From NCBI GenBank assembly GCA_964552325.1, contig CAZKHA010000206.1, positions 1 through 5,833 of the forward strand: a DNA stretch of 5,833 bases. Reading direction: 5' to 3'. Within the stretch, counting starts at the first letter, position 1. Each line of letters begins with the position of its first letter. This document shows positions 1-5,833 of the stretch, piece by piece. The DNA is from CAZKCK01 sp964552325 (GTDB lineage: Bacteria; Bacteroidota; Bacteroidia; Bacteroidales; TTA-H9). The position numbers were made by a program, and so were the translations under genes. The notes below the pieces were generated by a model that searched no databases, had not been told where the DNA came from, and was given only the letters and a program-made list of their open reading frames with translations.

Positions 1-82
1 AGCCTTGAACTTTTGGTCCTTTTGGGGAACTTGCCCTGAGCTTGTCGAAGGGAGCCAAAAGGACGGCATAATAACCTAGGCT
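1..82. repeat. Interspersed-type palindromic repeat containing CCCTGAGCTTGTCGAAGGG
   Basis: A perfect 10-bp inverted repeat, GTCCTTTTGG at 16-25 and CCAAAAGGAC at 55-64, encloses the 19-mer CCCTGAGCTTGTCGAAGGG at 34-52. A further possible outer pair is AGCCT (1-5) with AGGCT (78-82). From memory, the 19-mer and its complement recur between genes in many unrelated bacterial genomes, where spurious translations contain ELVEG or FDKLS. I therefore read it as a dispersed intergenic repeat and not as part of a gene. The plus-strand frame open from the window edge ends at about 79 and looks like such a spurious translation. The element may continue to the left of the window. Confidence 0.6.
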
Positions 83-172
83 GTTTTTTAGCCCTTAAAA
101 AAAGAGCTTACCCACATAAAACAGAGAAGAGCCAAATTAAAGCTCTAACCTGAATTATTTATAAAAATGAGT

Positions 173-305
173 TCAATAGTTGAAAGAGATTTCTCCATCC
201 GGCCGAAATGACGTGAATATTAATACTTTGGTAAAAGAGAGTGAGCATGAAATTAAGTCATTTCGAAGAAACGCAGCAACTGAGAAATCTCATTTACAAT
301 TGAAT
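173..305. repeat. Inverted pair of a GAGATTTCTC...CGAAATGAC intergenic repeat
   Basis: The left copy has TTCAAT at 173-178, GAGATTTCTC at 186-195 and CGAAATGAC at 204-212. The right copy is its reverse complement, with GTCATTTCG at 257-265, GAGAAATCTC at 282-291 and ATTGAA at 298-303. The two core blocks are exact matches. The spacer between them differs in length, 8 bases on the left and 16 on the right, and the central 44 bases (213-256) are unique. The arms could form a long interrupted hairpin. I recall similar GAGATTTCTC...TCGAAATGAC sequences as dispersed intergenic repeats in Bacteroidota genomes; that part is memory and was not searched. No coding potential is seen here. Confidence 0.6.
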
Positions 306-384
306 AGAATATATTAGATGGTGATTTGTGAATTAATCAGGCTACAAGAGGCAGCCTTTGACTTATCATTATTTAGTATTCTTT

Positions 385-398
385 AACCTTGTAGGGTT
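385..398. terminator. Possible bidirectional terminator stem AACC/GGTT
   Basis: AACCTTGTAGGGTT forms a short stem, helped by one G-U pair. Read on the plus strand it runs into a T-rich stretch (397-400). Short stems of this shape next to T runs are common at Bacteroidota gene ends. It could stop a plus-strand transcript entering from the left, or the rodA transcript from the right. The stem is weak and the call is tentative. Confidence 0.25.
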
Positions 399-411
399 TT
401 AGTTCGCAAAG

Positions 412-437
412 TGAGGTCTGTACCTCAACTTCTTTTT
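412..437 (+). terminator. Stem-loop with downstream T run, plus-strand orientation
   Basis: TGAGGT (412-417) and ACCTCA (422-427) form a perfect 6-bp stem with a 4-base loop. On the plus strand a run of five T follows at 433-437 after a short gap. This fits a modest intrinsic terminator for a gene lying left of the window and converging on rodA. On the minus strand no T run follows, so it is a poor candidate for ending the rodA message. Confidence 0.35.
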
Positions 438-464
438 AGATGCTAAGCGGATAACGGAGTGCGT

Positions 465-485
465 TTTGCTAAAAGGTTTAGCAAA
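465..485 (-). terminator. Perfect 9-bp hairpin just behind rodA
   Basis: TTTGCTAAA (465-473) and TTTAGCAAA (477-485) pair perfectly around a 3-base loop, starting 15 bases beyond the rodA stop codon. The position suggests transcript termination or 3'-end protection for the mrdA-rodA message. In minus-strand orientation the hairpin is followed by ACGCACTCCG and not by a U tract. It is therefore not a standard intrinsic terminator and may serve mainly as an RNA-stabilising end. Confidence 0.45.
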
Positions 486-500
486 CTTGAAGCGAGCCCC

Positions 501-1760
501 CTACACCAAATCTTGTCGGTGAGAATCAAGTTTAATAAAGATAAACAACAACATACTGAAAGCCCACAGCGATGAGCCACCATAGCTTATGAAGGGTAGC
601 GGTATTCCAATAACGGGTGCCAAACCTATCGTCATCCCTATATTAATGGCTACATGGAAGAATAAGATTGACGCCACCGAATAACCATAAATTCGGCTAA
701 ATGCCGATCGTTGTCGCTCGCTAAGTTGAACAATCCGGATGAGTAGGAGCAAGTATAACCCCATGATTACCACGCTACCTATAAAGCCCCATTCTTCACC
801 TATGGTGCAAAAAATAAAATCGGTGCTTTGCTCCGGAACATAATTGTACTTGGTTTGGGTTCCTTTCATATAACCTTTACCCCAGAATCCCCCACTTCCA
901 ATGGCTATTAAACTTTGATGGACATTGTATCCTGCCCCCTTGAGGTCTTTTTCTTTGCCAAGCAGAACATTGATACGTGTTTTTTGATGGGGCTGCAATA
1001 CTCTTTCAAATGCATAGTCAACCGAGTAAATAAAGCTTGAGCAGACAAAAAACGATCCAATAAGAATCCATTTCGAGAGTTTAAACCTTCGCTCGATAAA
1101 CCAATAGATTATCAAGCCCAAAGCAACGATCCCAATAACAATAAATTTGTTGATGATAAGTGTAAGCACAAACAGTAATGCTGCTATAAAACCCATTATC
1201 AGTATAATACCTGATAATCCTTCCCTAAAAAGCACGAAGATAAAGGCAGCAAAAACAAGTGCAGATCCGGTTTCATTTTGGGCAATGATAATGATAGGCG
1301 GTATTCCTATTAATAAAGCTGCTATAAATTTGGTAGATAGGTTCTCGAATTTGGTGTTTAGGTTGCCTAGGTATGAAGCCAAAGCCAAGCTGGTGGCTAG
1401 CTTCGCGAATTCAGCAGGTTGCAATGAAAATGCCCCAATCTGTATCCATGATTTTGAACCACTTATCTCCTTGCCGATAAATATAACCGCTATCAGTAAT
1501 AGAATTACAAAACCATACAAGGGGTACGAAAATGCTGGAAAGAATTTAGTATCAGTCATCATGATAGCTAATACTAACACCACACTAGTTACAATCCATA
1601 CCAGTTGTTTGCCGTAGTTTGCTGCAAAATCAAAGATGCTTTTATGGCTTTCATCATACACGGCAGCATAAATGTTTAACCAACCCGCCAATACCAAGAT
1701 TGCATAAATCCAGATTAGCGTTTTGTCGGTGTTGTGAAAAATGTTTTTCTTGTCGCGCAT
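501..1760 (-). CDS. rodA: RodA, SEDS-family peptidoglycan glycosyltransferase
   Basis: RodA polymerises lipid II into glycan strands in the cytoplasmic membrane during cell elongation, acting as a pair with PBP2. The 419-residue product is almost entirely membrane-spanning, with about ten hydrophobic segments from residue 13 to 412. SEDS landmarks are visible: GSKSWIQIG followed by LQPAEFAKLA near 101-122, QNETGSALV near 161-169, and the signature GLAPVIGIPLPFISYGGSS near 379-397. The large outside loop (about 250-325) carries PEQSTDF with Asp314, which matches the catalytic aspartate of characterised RodA proteins. At 419 residues it is longer than the roughly 370 of E. coli RodA, as I recall being usual in Bacteroidota. 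The ATG shares its first base with the last base of the mrdA stop codon (TAATG), which fixes the start and implies translational coupling. FtsW is the main alternative, but direct linkage to an elongation-type PBP2 favours RodA. Confidence 0.95.
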   Translation of the reverse strand: MRDKKNIFHNTDKTLIWIYAILVLAGWLNIYAAVYDESHKSIFDFAANYGKQLVWIVTSVVLVLAIMMTDTKFFPAFSYPLYGFVILLLIAVIFIGKEISGSKSWIQIGAFSLQPAEFAKLATSLALASYLGNLNTKFENLSTKFIAALLIGIPPIIIIAQNETGSALVFAAFIFVLFREGLSGIILIMGFIAALLFVLTLIINKFIVIGIVALGLIIYWFIERRFKLSKWILIGSFFVCSSFIYSVDYAFERVLQPHQKTRINVLLGKEKDLKGAGYNVHQSLIAIGSGGFWGKGYMKGTQTKYNYVPEQSTDFIFCTIGEEWGFIGSVVIMGLYLLLLIRIVQLSERQRSAFSRIYGYSVASILFFHVAINIGMTIGLAPVIGIPLPFISYGGSSLWAFSMLLFIFIKLDSHRQDLV

Positions 1761-3586
1761 TAGTTCTCTAGCTCTGGTTTAATACTCGAAAAATCTGCGT
1801 TTATCATATTCTCTTCTAGCTCCTTTCGCTTGATACTGCCTGTTAAATACAGCTCCATCATAAGCGAAGCTATCGGAACAGCCCAGGTGGAACCATAACC
1901 GGCGTTTTCGATTACCACCGAGATAGCAATTTTTGGGTTTTGGGCGGGGGCAAACGCTACAAATAACGAATGATCTTTCCCATGTGGGTTTTGTACGGTT
2001 CCGGTTTTGCCACAAGCGTGAATGCTATCAATTTGTGCCCAGCGTGCGGTGCCATGCGACCCTTGAAAAACGTTGTACATCCCTGTTATGATGGGTTCAA
2101 TGTTTTTAGCCTCAACCGAACAAACTTCTTTTTTCCACGAAGTGGCGCCTGTGCCAACTGTTTTAACAACATGAGGAGGATAGTAAAATCCCCTATTCGA
2201 CAACACAGCCGCTTGGTTAGCCAGTTGAAGGGGCGTAATTAGAATTTCGCCCTGTCCAATAGCTAAGGATCGTATTGTTAATGATTTCCAGCCATTTCGC
2301 CCATAGTACCTATCGTAGTATTTTTCACTGGGGATATTGCCTTTTGAATGGTTCGGCAAATCTGATTCAAAGTATTTGCCAAAACCCATGCTCATTACCA
2401 GGTTACGCCAGGTGTTGAATCCTTTGTGCATATCACCTTCACCAGCATGTGCGATTGTAGTTCTGAAAACACCCCAAAAATAGGGGTTGCACGATTGCTC
2501 GATTGCTCCAATTAGTTCAAGAGGCGAATAATGGCTGTGCGTGCATTTGATGGGCGAACTACCTTTTCCAGAACATGGAAATCGTGATTCGGGCGTAATA
2601 GAACCTGTTTGGAGTCCAATTGCACCGTTGACTAATTTAAAGGTTGAGCCCGGAGGATAAGTAGCCTGTGTGGCACGGTTAAACAAGGGTTTTGATGGAT
2701 CTTTGCTTAAGGCGCTGTAATTTTTTGAGCGAACCCTACCAATAAGCAAGTTGGGATCGTAAGCTGGGCTTGTAATCAATGCAAGTATCTCGCCTGTTGA
2801 TGGCTCAATCGCAACTATACTCCCACGCTTATTTTGCATCAACCTTTCCCCATATATTTGCAAATCAATATCTAATGTACTTACTAGATCTTTGCCAGCA
2901 ACCTGGGGCTTGTCAAATTTGCCATCCTCAAAACTGCCTTTTTCGCGGTTAAACACATCTACCAGCACAATTTTTTCGCCCTTGATACCCCTAAGTTCTT
3001 TTTCGTAAAATTTTTCTATCCCGCTTTTCCCAATGTAATCCCCTTGACGGTAATAATTGTCCTTATCGATATCGTTTTGATTGACTTCACCCACATAACC
3101 AAGTACATGGGCAGCCACGGGGTAGGGGTAAAGCCTGATGGTACGGGGCTGTACAAAGAAACCCGGAAAACGAAAGAGTTTTTCTTGTAAAAAGCCAAAC
3201 GATTGCCTGGAGATTTGTTCAAGAAACACCGATGCTTTATAGGGAGAATACTCTTTAGCTTTTTTAAGTCGTTGCTTAAAGCTTTGTTTATCAATTTCTA
3301 ATAGCTGGCAAAGTGCCATTGTATCTGGTTTTATCACTTGCCTCGGTATTACCATTAAGTCATAAGCATCTTCATTTGAAACGATTTTCTTCCCATTGCG
3401 ATCATATATAATACCCCTTGCTGGGAAAATGGTAAGGATACGTCGTACATTGCTATCGGAAAGTAGCCGGTATTTATCGCTAAGAACTTGAACATAAAAC
3501 AGTTTTAGGGCAAAAATCGAAAAGAGGGTAATAAAGATACCTATAATAATGTAACGATTACGCGTGTGGGGGTTTTTTCGAGCCAT
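1760..3586 (-). CDS. mrdA: Penicillin-binding protein 2, elongation-specific DD-transpeptidase
   Basis: This class B penicillin-binding protein crosslinks new peptidoglycan during rod-mode growth and is the partner that activates RodA. The 608-residue product starts with a short basic cytoplasmic tail, then one membrane anchor (about 11-33). A PBP-dimer/pedestal region follows (about 50-220), including FPARGIIYDRNGK near 54-66 and a conserved HVLGYVGEV. The transpeptidase domain occupies about 250-580. Its active-site motifs are all intact: S314-T-F-K317 with nucleophile Ser314, S365-C-N367, and K527-T-G529. E. coli PBP2 is 633 residues, so this is full length. The start gives a standard N-terminus for the family, and no Shine-Dalgarno sequence is visible, as usual in the phylum. 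It is the first gene of a two-gene operon, overlapping rodA by one base. A promoter-like box lies about 110 bases upstream (3696-3703). No mreC or mreD is adjacent. Confidence 0.96.
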   Translation of the reverse strand: MARKNPHTRNRYIIIGIFITLFSIFALKLFYVQVLSDKYRLLSDSNVRRILTIFPARGIIYDRNGKKIVSNEDAYDLMVIPRQVIKPDTMALCQLLEIDKQSFKQRLKKAKEYSPYKASVFLEQISRQSFGFLQEKLFRFPGFFVQPRTIRLYPYPVAAHVLGYVGEVNQNDIDKDNYYRQGDYIGKSGIEKFYEKELRGIKGEKIVLVDVFNREKGSFEDGKFDKPQVAGKDLVSTLDIDLQIYGERLMQNKRGSIVAIEPSTGEILALITSPAYDPNLLIGRVRSKNYSALSKDPSKPLFNRATQATYPPGSTFKLVNGAIGLQTGSITPESRFPCSGKGSSPIKCTHSHYSPLELIGAIEQSCNPYFWGVFRTTIAHAGEGDMHKGFNTWRNLVMSMGFGKYFESDLPNHSKGNIPSEKYYDRYYGRNGWKSLTIRSLAIGQGEILITPLQLANQAAVLSNRGFYYPPHVVKTVGTGATSWKKEVCSVEAKNIEPIITGMYNVFQGSHGTARWAQIDSIHACGKTGTVQNPHGKDHSLFVAFAPAQNPKIAISVVIENAGYGSTWAVPIASLMMELYLTGSIKRKELEENMINADFSSIKPELEN

Positions 3587-3680
3587 AGATACGGGTGTGC
3601 TTGAAGCAAGATAAGACTTTGTATTGGATGTGTATCGTTAATACTCTGTTAATGAGTGCAGCAGTTAGTTGCTGTACAGA

Positions 3681-3696
3681 GCCTACAAGTTTAGGC
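3681..3696 (-). other. Small stem-loop at the start of the mrdA leader
   Basis: GCCTA (3681-3685) pairs with TAGGC (3692-3696) around a 6-base loop. It lies directly downstream of the proposed mrdA -7 box, so it would fall at or very near the 5' end of the transcript. It overlaps the left copy of the 13-base repeat. Five base pairs may be chance. Confidence 0.25.
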
Positions 3697-3703
3697 AAAT
3701 GTA
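3696..3703 (-). promoter_or_regulatory. Bacteroidota-type -7 box for mrdA-rodA
   Basis: Read on the minus strand this is TACATTTG, a full match to the TAnnTTTG element used by the Bacteroidota primary sigma factor. It lies about 110 bases before the mrdA ATG, leaving a leader of roughly 100 bases. The -33 TTTG partner is poor: the sequence 19-20 bases upstream reads TTATT. The placement between divergent genes supports the call, but the exact start of transcription is inferred. Confidence 0.45.
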
Positions 3704-3757
3704 CAATCATTTGCTTGACGAATAAGCCCGGAAGCAATAATCTTAGATGGTTTTTTG

Positions 3758-3765
3758 TAGTTTTG
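3758..3765 (+). promoter_or_regulatory. Plus-strand -7 box TAGTTTTG
   Basis: TAGTTTTG followed by CA matches the Bacteroidota TAnnTTTG consensus. There is no TTG at the expected distance upstream, so it is a half-promoter at best. No reading frame follows closely on the plus strand; the next gene begins at 4332. If used, it would make a very long leader or a separate small RNA. Confidence 0.3.
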
Positions 3766-3939
3766 CACCCTCAATAGTGGTAAGGCAAACCTTGTATTGG
3801 TATAGAAGCCATCGTAAAGAATTTGTTAAAACTACGAATTTTTGGAACTTTTTGCTCTTATCTTCGTTCTAAGGTGATAAGAATTTTAAGAGTTTATGTG
3901 AACAAAACGTTAATTTTTACTCATTCTAAATAAAAACAC

Positions 3940-3970
3940 TTGTTTTCAGACGTAGTATTTCGTATGTTTG
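3940..3970 (+). promoter_or_regulatory. Plus-strand promoter, TTG-N20-TATGTTTG
   Basis: TTG at 3940-3942, a 20-base spacer, then TATGTTTG at 3963-3970 is the best match in the region to the Bacteroidota -33/-7 promoter. Transcription would start around 3976-3978 and run toward the secreted-protein gene at 4332, with a leader of about 355 bases. The leader contains the fold-back element at 4134-4227. Whether this promoter, a closer one, or both drive the gene cannot be told from sequence. Confidence 0.5.
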
Positions 3971-4133
3971 TGGTTCTAAATTCGTAATCAAATACCTTAT
4001 AAATGATCTTGTATCAGAAACATTCAAAGGCATGAAAATCCGTGACGCATGAATCTTCCAATATATAAATCTATGATTTACAAGAATTTATTCGAGTAAA
4101 CAATTCTATTATGTTAACTAAAACTGACGATGT

Positions 4134-4227
4134 GGTGAAAATGCTTCATATGTAATTGCACTTGATCAGAATCTTTGATTTGTCAAATAAGATTTTGATA
4201 ATGTGATGCTTATGTAGTTTTTTCACC
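4134..4227. other. Fold-back element with a strong inner hairpin in the leader region
   Basis: GGTGAAAA (4134-4141) is exactly complementary to TTTTCACC (4220-4227). Between them 4165-4175 pairs with 4189-4199 over 11 positions, one of them G-U. Beyond a two-base bulge, ATTTG (4178-4182) and CAAAT (4184-4188) continue the stem, closing to a GTC loop. A smaller CATA/TATG pair (4146-4149, 4211-4214) also fits. No T run follows, so it does not look like a terminator. It may be a structured 5' leader, a small RNA or a repeat element; it matches no riboswitch class that I recognise. Confidence 0.4.
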
Positions 4228-4331
4228 TAGTACTCTTCGAGCCTACAAGTTCGGAAGTCATTTTGCAGACTTTTGGATTTGGCCAGGCAGTAATCCCATA
4301 CAAAAACAAATATTAACTCAACCCTAATTTT

Positions 4332-5833
4332 ATGAAAATGAAAAAGTTACTTTTGTATCTGTTCACAGCAGCCTTCTTAATGGCTTTCACCGTGAGCACG
4401 TATGCCCAGCAAAAGGGCGCGACCCTAAAAGTGACCAACGACAAGGAATTAGTTAAAGCCATGGATGATGCCACGGTTAGAACTATTGAACTTGCTGAAG
4501 GTTATTATGCTTTCTTAAATTTTACAGCCCCCCAAGGCGGTAGCACACTCCTAATCAACAATGGTTACATCTCTGACAACAAAGGTCCTGGTGGAGCTGC
4601 CGATTGTGAAGTGTCATCAACAGCTTCCAATTACTGTTTCGGCGCAGGCCCTACCGCAACAGGACTGGCTACGGCAAACCTAATTGGAGCTTATCCTGAT
4701 CCTTGTACTTATCTTCCTGATGAAGGTATGTGGACAACCATTTCGTCATCGAACCCTTCAGGTAATGTTGCCACATTTTTAAATCCTACAGGAGCAGGTA
4801 GCAACGTTACAAGTTTTACGGTGCCTAGCCCTGGTATTTACATCTTGGCTTATTCATGGCCCGATGACATTGCTCCCGATTACCAAGCTATCAACACTTG
4901 GAGATTCTATAGCAAACCAACCGTTACACTTACTTGTAACACCAGTGCTTGCGGTACTACCCAAACTTTCAACTACTCTTACAATATGGGAAGCTACCCT
5001 CAATCAGGTTATACTGAAAGATGGTATGTTGATGGTACTTTGACTTCAGGTGGATCTTTACCAAACTTAACCAGTTTTGGAAATGGTGCTACCGGAAGTG
5101 GTAGTTTCGATTACACCTTCGCTTCATGTGGTTCACACAATATTAAATTAGAAATCTATCATGGCACTGCTTTATGCGGTTCTGTTGATATGACTGCTAC
5201 TACCCATTTATATGATGCCCCTGTTGTAACCCTCGGTTCAAACCCCGATGTTTGTGGTCTCTCAACAACCTTGAGCGCATCTGCAACTTCAACTTGTAAT
5301 ACTTCTGGTAGTTTGGTTGAATATTGGTCATATGATATTGGTGCTGGAACTGTTACTACTACTAGTAATAGCGTAACCGTACCTTCATGTGGCTCTTATG
5401 ATTTTACTTACTATGCTTATAACGGCTTAACTGGCTGTACTGATTCTGAAACAGCTACCGTTTATTTCTACGATACACCAACTGTTAGCGCAGGTTCAAC
5501 AGATAATACTTGCGGCCTTAGTTATACCTTAGTACCAAGTAGTTCAGCTTCTTGCTTAAACGGTGGTACCTTAGGAAAAACATGGACACAAACTGCTGGC
5601 CCAGGCACAGCTTCTTTTACTGGTGATGTTGCAACTGTTACCATTTGCGGAGCTTATACTTTCTTATATACCGTAACCAACGGACCTTGCACAGCTACAG
5701 CCAGTGTTAATATTTATTATTATGACACCCCAGTTGTTAGCGCAGGTTCTGATAATAACACATGTGGTTTGACCTATACCTTGTTACCAACAGCCACCGC
5801 AAGTTGCGATAACTCTGGTACATTAGGAAAAAC
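4332..5833 (+). CDS. Large secreted protein with Cys-containing Ig/PKD-like repeats, C-terminus outside window
   Basis: The first 500 codons are open and no stop is reached. Residues 1-25 are a clear signal peptide: MKMKK, a hydrophobic core, then TYA before QQ as the likely cleavage site. Residues 33-80 resemble the N-cap of a parallel beta-helix (LVKAMDDATVRTIELAEGYY), but no helix follows. Instead there are beta-sandwich-like modules: one at about 96-192, then units opening at Tyr193, Tyr294, Tyr380 and Tyr464. The last three open with YD[AT]P, and spacing is 101, 86 and 84 residues. Units two and three each carry four cysteines in matching positions (308/322/353/369 and 394/408/439/453), and the cut-off last unit shows the first two (478/492). 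Motifs such as WTQTAGPG, CGAYTF and NGPC are typical of Ig/PKD-like modules in large Bacteroidota surface proteins, often exported by type IX secretion and used in adhesion or gliding. That role is inferred. ATG 4332 is chosen for the signal peptide; ATG 4338 is possible. Confidence 0.85.
   Translation, partial: MKMKKLLLYLFTAAFLMAFTVSTYAQQKGATLKVTNDKELVKAMDDATVRTIELAEGYYAFLNFTAPQGGSTLLINNGYISDNKGPGGAADCEVSSTASNYCFGAGPTATGLATANLIGAYPDPCTYLPDEGMWTTISSSNPSGNVATFLNPTGAGSNVTSFTVPSPGIYILAYSWPDDIAPDYQAINTWRFYSKPTVTLTCNTSACGTTQTFNYSYNMGSYPQSGYTERWYVDGTLTSGGSLPNLTSFGNGATGSGSFDYTFASCGSHNIKLEIYHGTALCGSVDMTATTHLYDAPVVTLGSNPDVCGLSTTLSASATSTCNTSGSLVEYWSYDIGAGTVTTTSNSVTVPSCGSYDFTYYAYNGLTGCTDSETATVYFYDTPTVSAGSTDNTCGLSYTLVPSSSASCLNGGTLGKTWTQTAGPGTASFTGDVATVTICGAYTFLYTVTNGPCTATASVNIYYYDTPVVSAGSDNNTCGLTYTLLPTATASCDNSGTLGK
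5484..5833 (+). repeat. DNA-level tandem repeat, 252-bp period, within the secreted-protein gene
   Basis: Two neighbouring modules keep long identical DNA blocks 252 bases (84 codons) apart. GTTAGCGCAGGTTC occurs at 5484-5497 and 5736-5749. GGTAC[C/A]TTAGGAAAAAC occurs at 5565-5581 and 5817-5833, the second ending at the window edge. The sequence between has drifted, so this is an older duplication than a fresh one. More copies are expected beyond the window. Confidence 0.7.

Larger units (their letters stand above)
3679..4251. repeat. Exact 13-bp direct repeat GAGCCTACAAGTT, two copies
   Basis: Copies lie at 3679-3691, at the proposed start of the mrdA leader, and at 4239-4251, about 80 bases before the secreted-protein gene. 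They are in the same orientation, 560 bases apart. A rough expectation for any exact 13-mer pair in 745 random bases is well under one per cent, so it is unlikely to be pure chance. The function is unknown: a shared regulator site or the remnant of a dispersed repeat are both possible. Confidence 0.4.

Noticed and set aside
339..357. AGGCT/AGCCT small stem left of rodA.
   Set aside because: Five pairs across a 9-base loop without flanking features is too weak to annotate.
86..500. Searched the left non-coding stretch for a tRNA, small RNA or gene remnant.
   Set aside because: No cloverleaf, no recognisable protein fragment in any frame; only the repeats and stem-loops listed.
1147..1617. A 156-codon plus-strand open frame opposite rodA.
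   Set aside because: It lies wholly antisense to a certain rodA, and its composition mirrors the hydrophobic codons of that gene. It is a shadow frame.
1779..3294. Other open frames inside mrdA (1779-2015 minus, 1970-2242 plus, 3016-3294 minus).
   Set aside because: All lie within the mrdA coding region, whose motifs and length are intact. The translations resemble no family, and no frameshift is needed to explain mrdA.
3595..3777. A 60-codon plus-strand open frame whose translation has a lipobox-like stretch (LLMSAAVSC).
   Set aside because: It begins 8 bases from the mrdA start in the opposite direction, has no promoter of its own outside mrdA, covers the mrdA promoter box, and has charged and aromatic residues in the wrong places for a signal peptide. 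It is likely chance.
3856..3882. TCTTATC/GATAAGA stem with a 13-base loop.
   Set aside because: The stem is only 7 AT-rich base pairs with a large loop and no T run directly after, so neither a terminator nor a regulatory role can be supported.
3834..3985. Inverted 8-mers ACGAATTT and AAATTCGT about 140 bases apart.
   Set aside because: Eight AT-rich bases at this distance are expected by chance in such DNA.

Overview
The window comes from a member of the Bacteroidota, possibly of the Bacteroidales/Marinilabiliales type. The evidence is the AT-rich intergenic DNA, the absence of Shine-Dalgarno sequences before the genes, promoter-like TAnnTTTG (-7) boxes, the style of the rod-shape genes, and a secreted protein built of Cys-containing Ig/PKD-like repeats as seen in large Bacteroidota surface proteins. 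The finer placement is a guess.

Layout from left to right. Bases 1-500 hold no gene that I can support. They carry an interspersed-type repeat at the left edge, an inverted pair of a second intergenic repeat, and several short stem-loops behind rodA. Bases 501-3586, minus strand, are a two-gene rod-elongation operon: mrdA (PBP2, the transpeptidase) followed by rodA (the SEDS glycan polymerase). Stop and start codons overlap by one base. Together the two products form the core peptidoglycan synthase of the elongasome. The mreBCD genes that often precede this pair in Bacteroidota do not lie immediately upstream, and the operon seems to have its own promoter near 3700.

Bases 3587-4331 are a 745-base divergent intergenic region. 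It contains promoter-like boxes in both directions, an exact 13-base direct repeat and a compact fold-back element. Bases 4332-5833, plus strand, are the first 500 codons of a large secreted protein that is still open at the window edge. It has a signal peptide, a short leader resembling the N-cap of a beta-helix, then tandem Ig/PKD-like modules of about 84-101 residues with a recurring four-cysteine pattern. Its C-terminus, where a type IX secretion sorting domain would be expected, lies outside the window.

The coding content is recognisable biology. The less explained parts are the intergenic repeats, the fold-back element and the 13-mer. I see no CRISPR array, tRNA, rRNA or transposase, and no convincing evidence for an undescribed multi-gene system.
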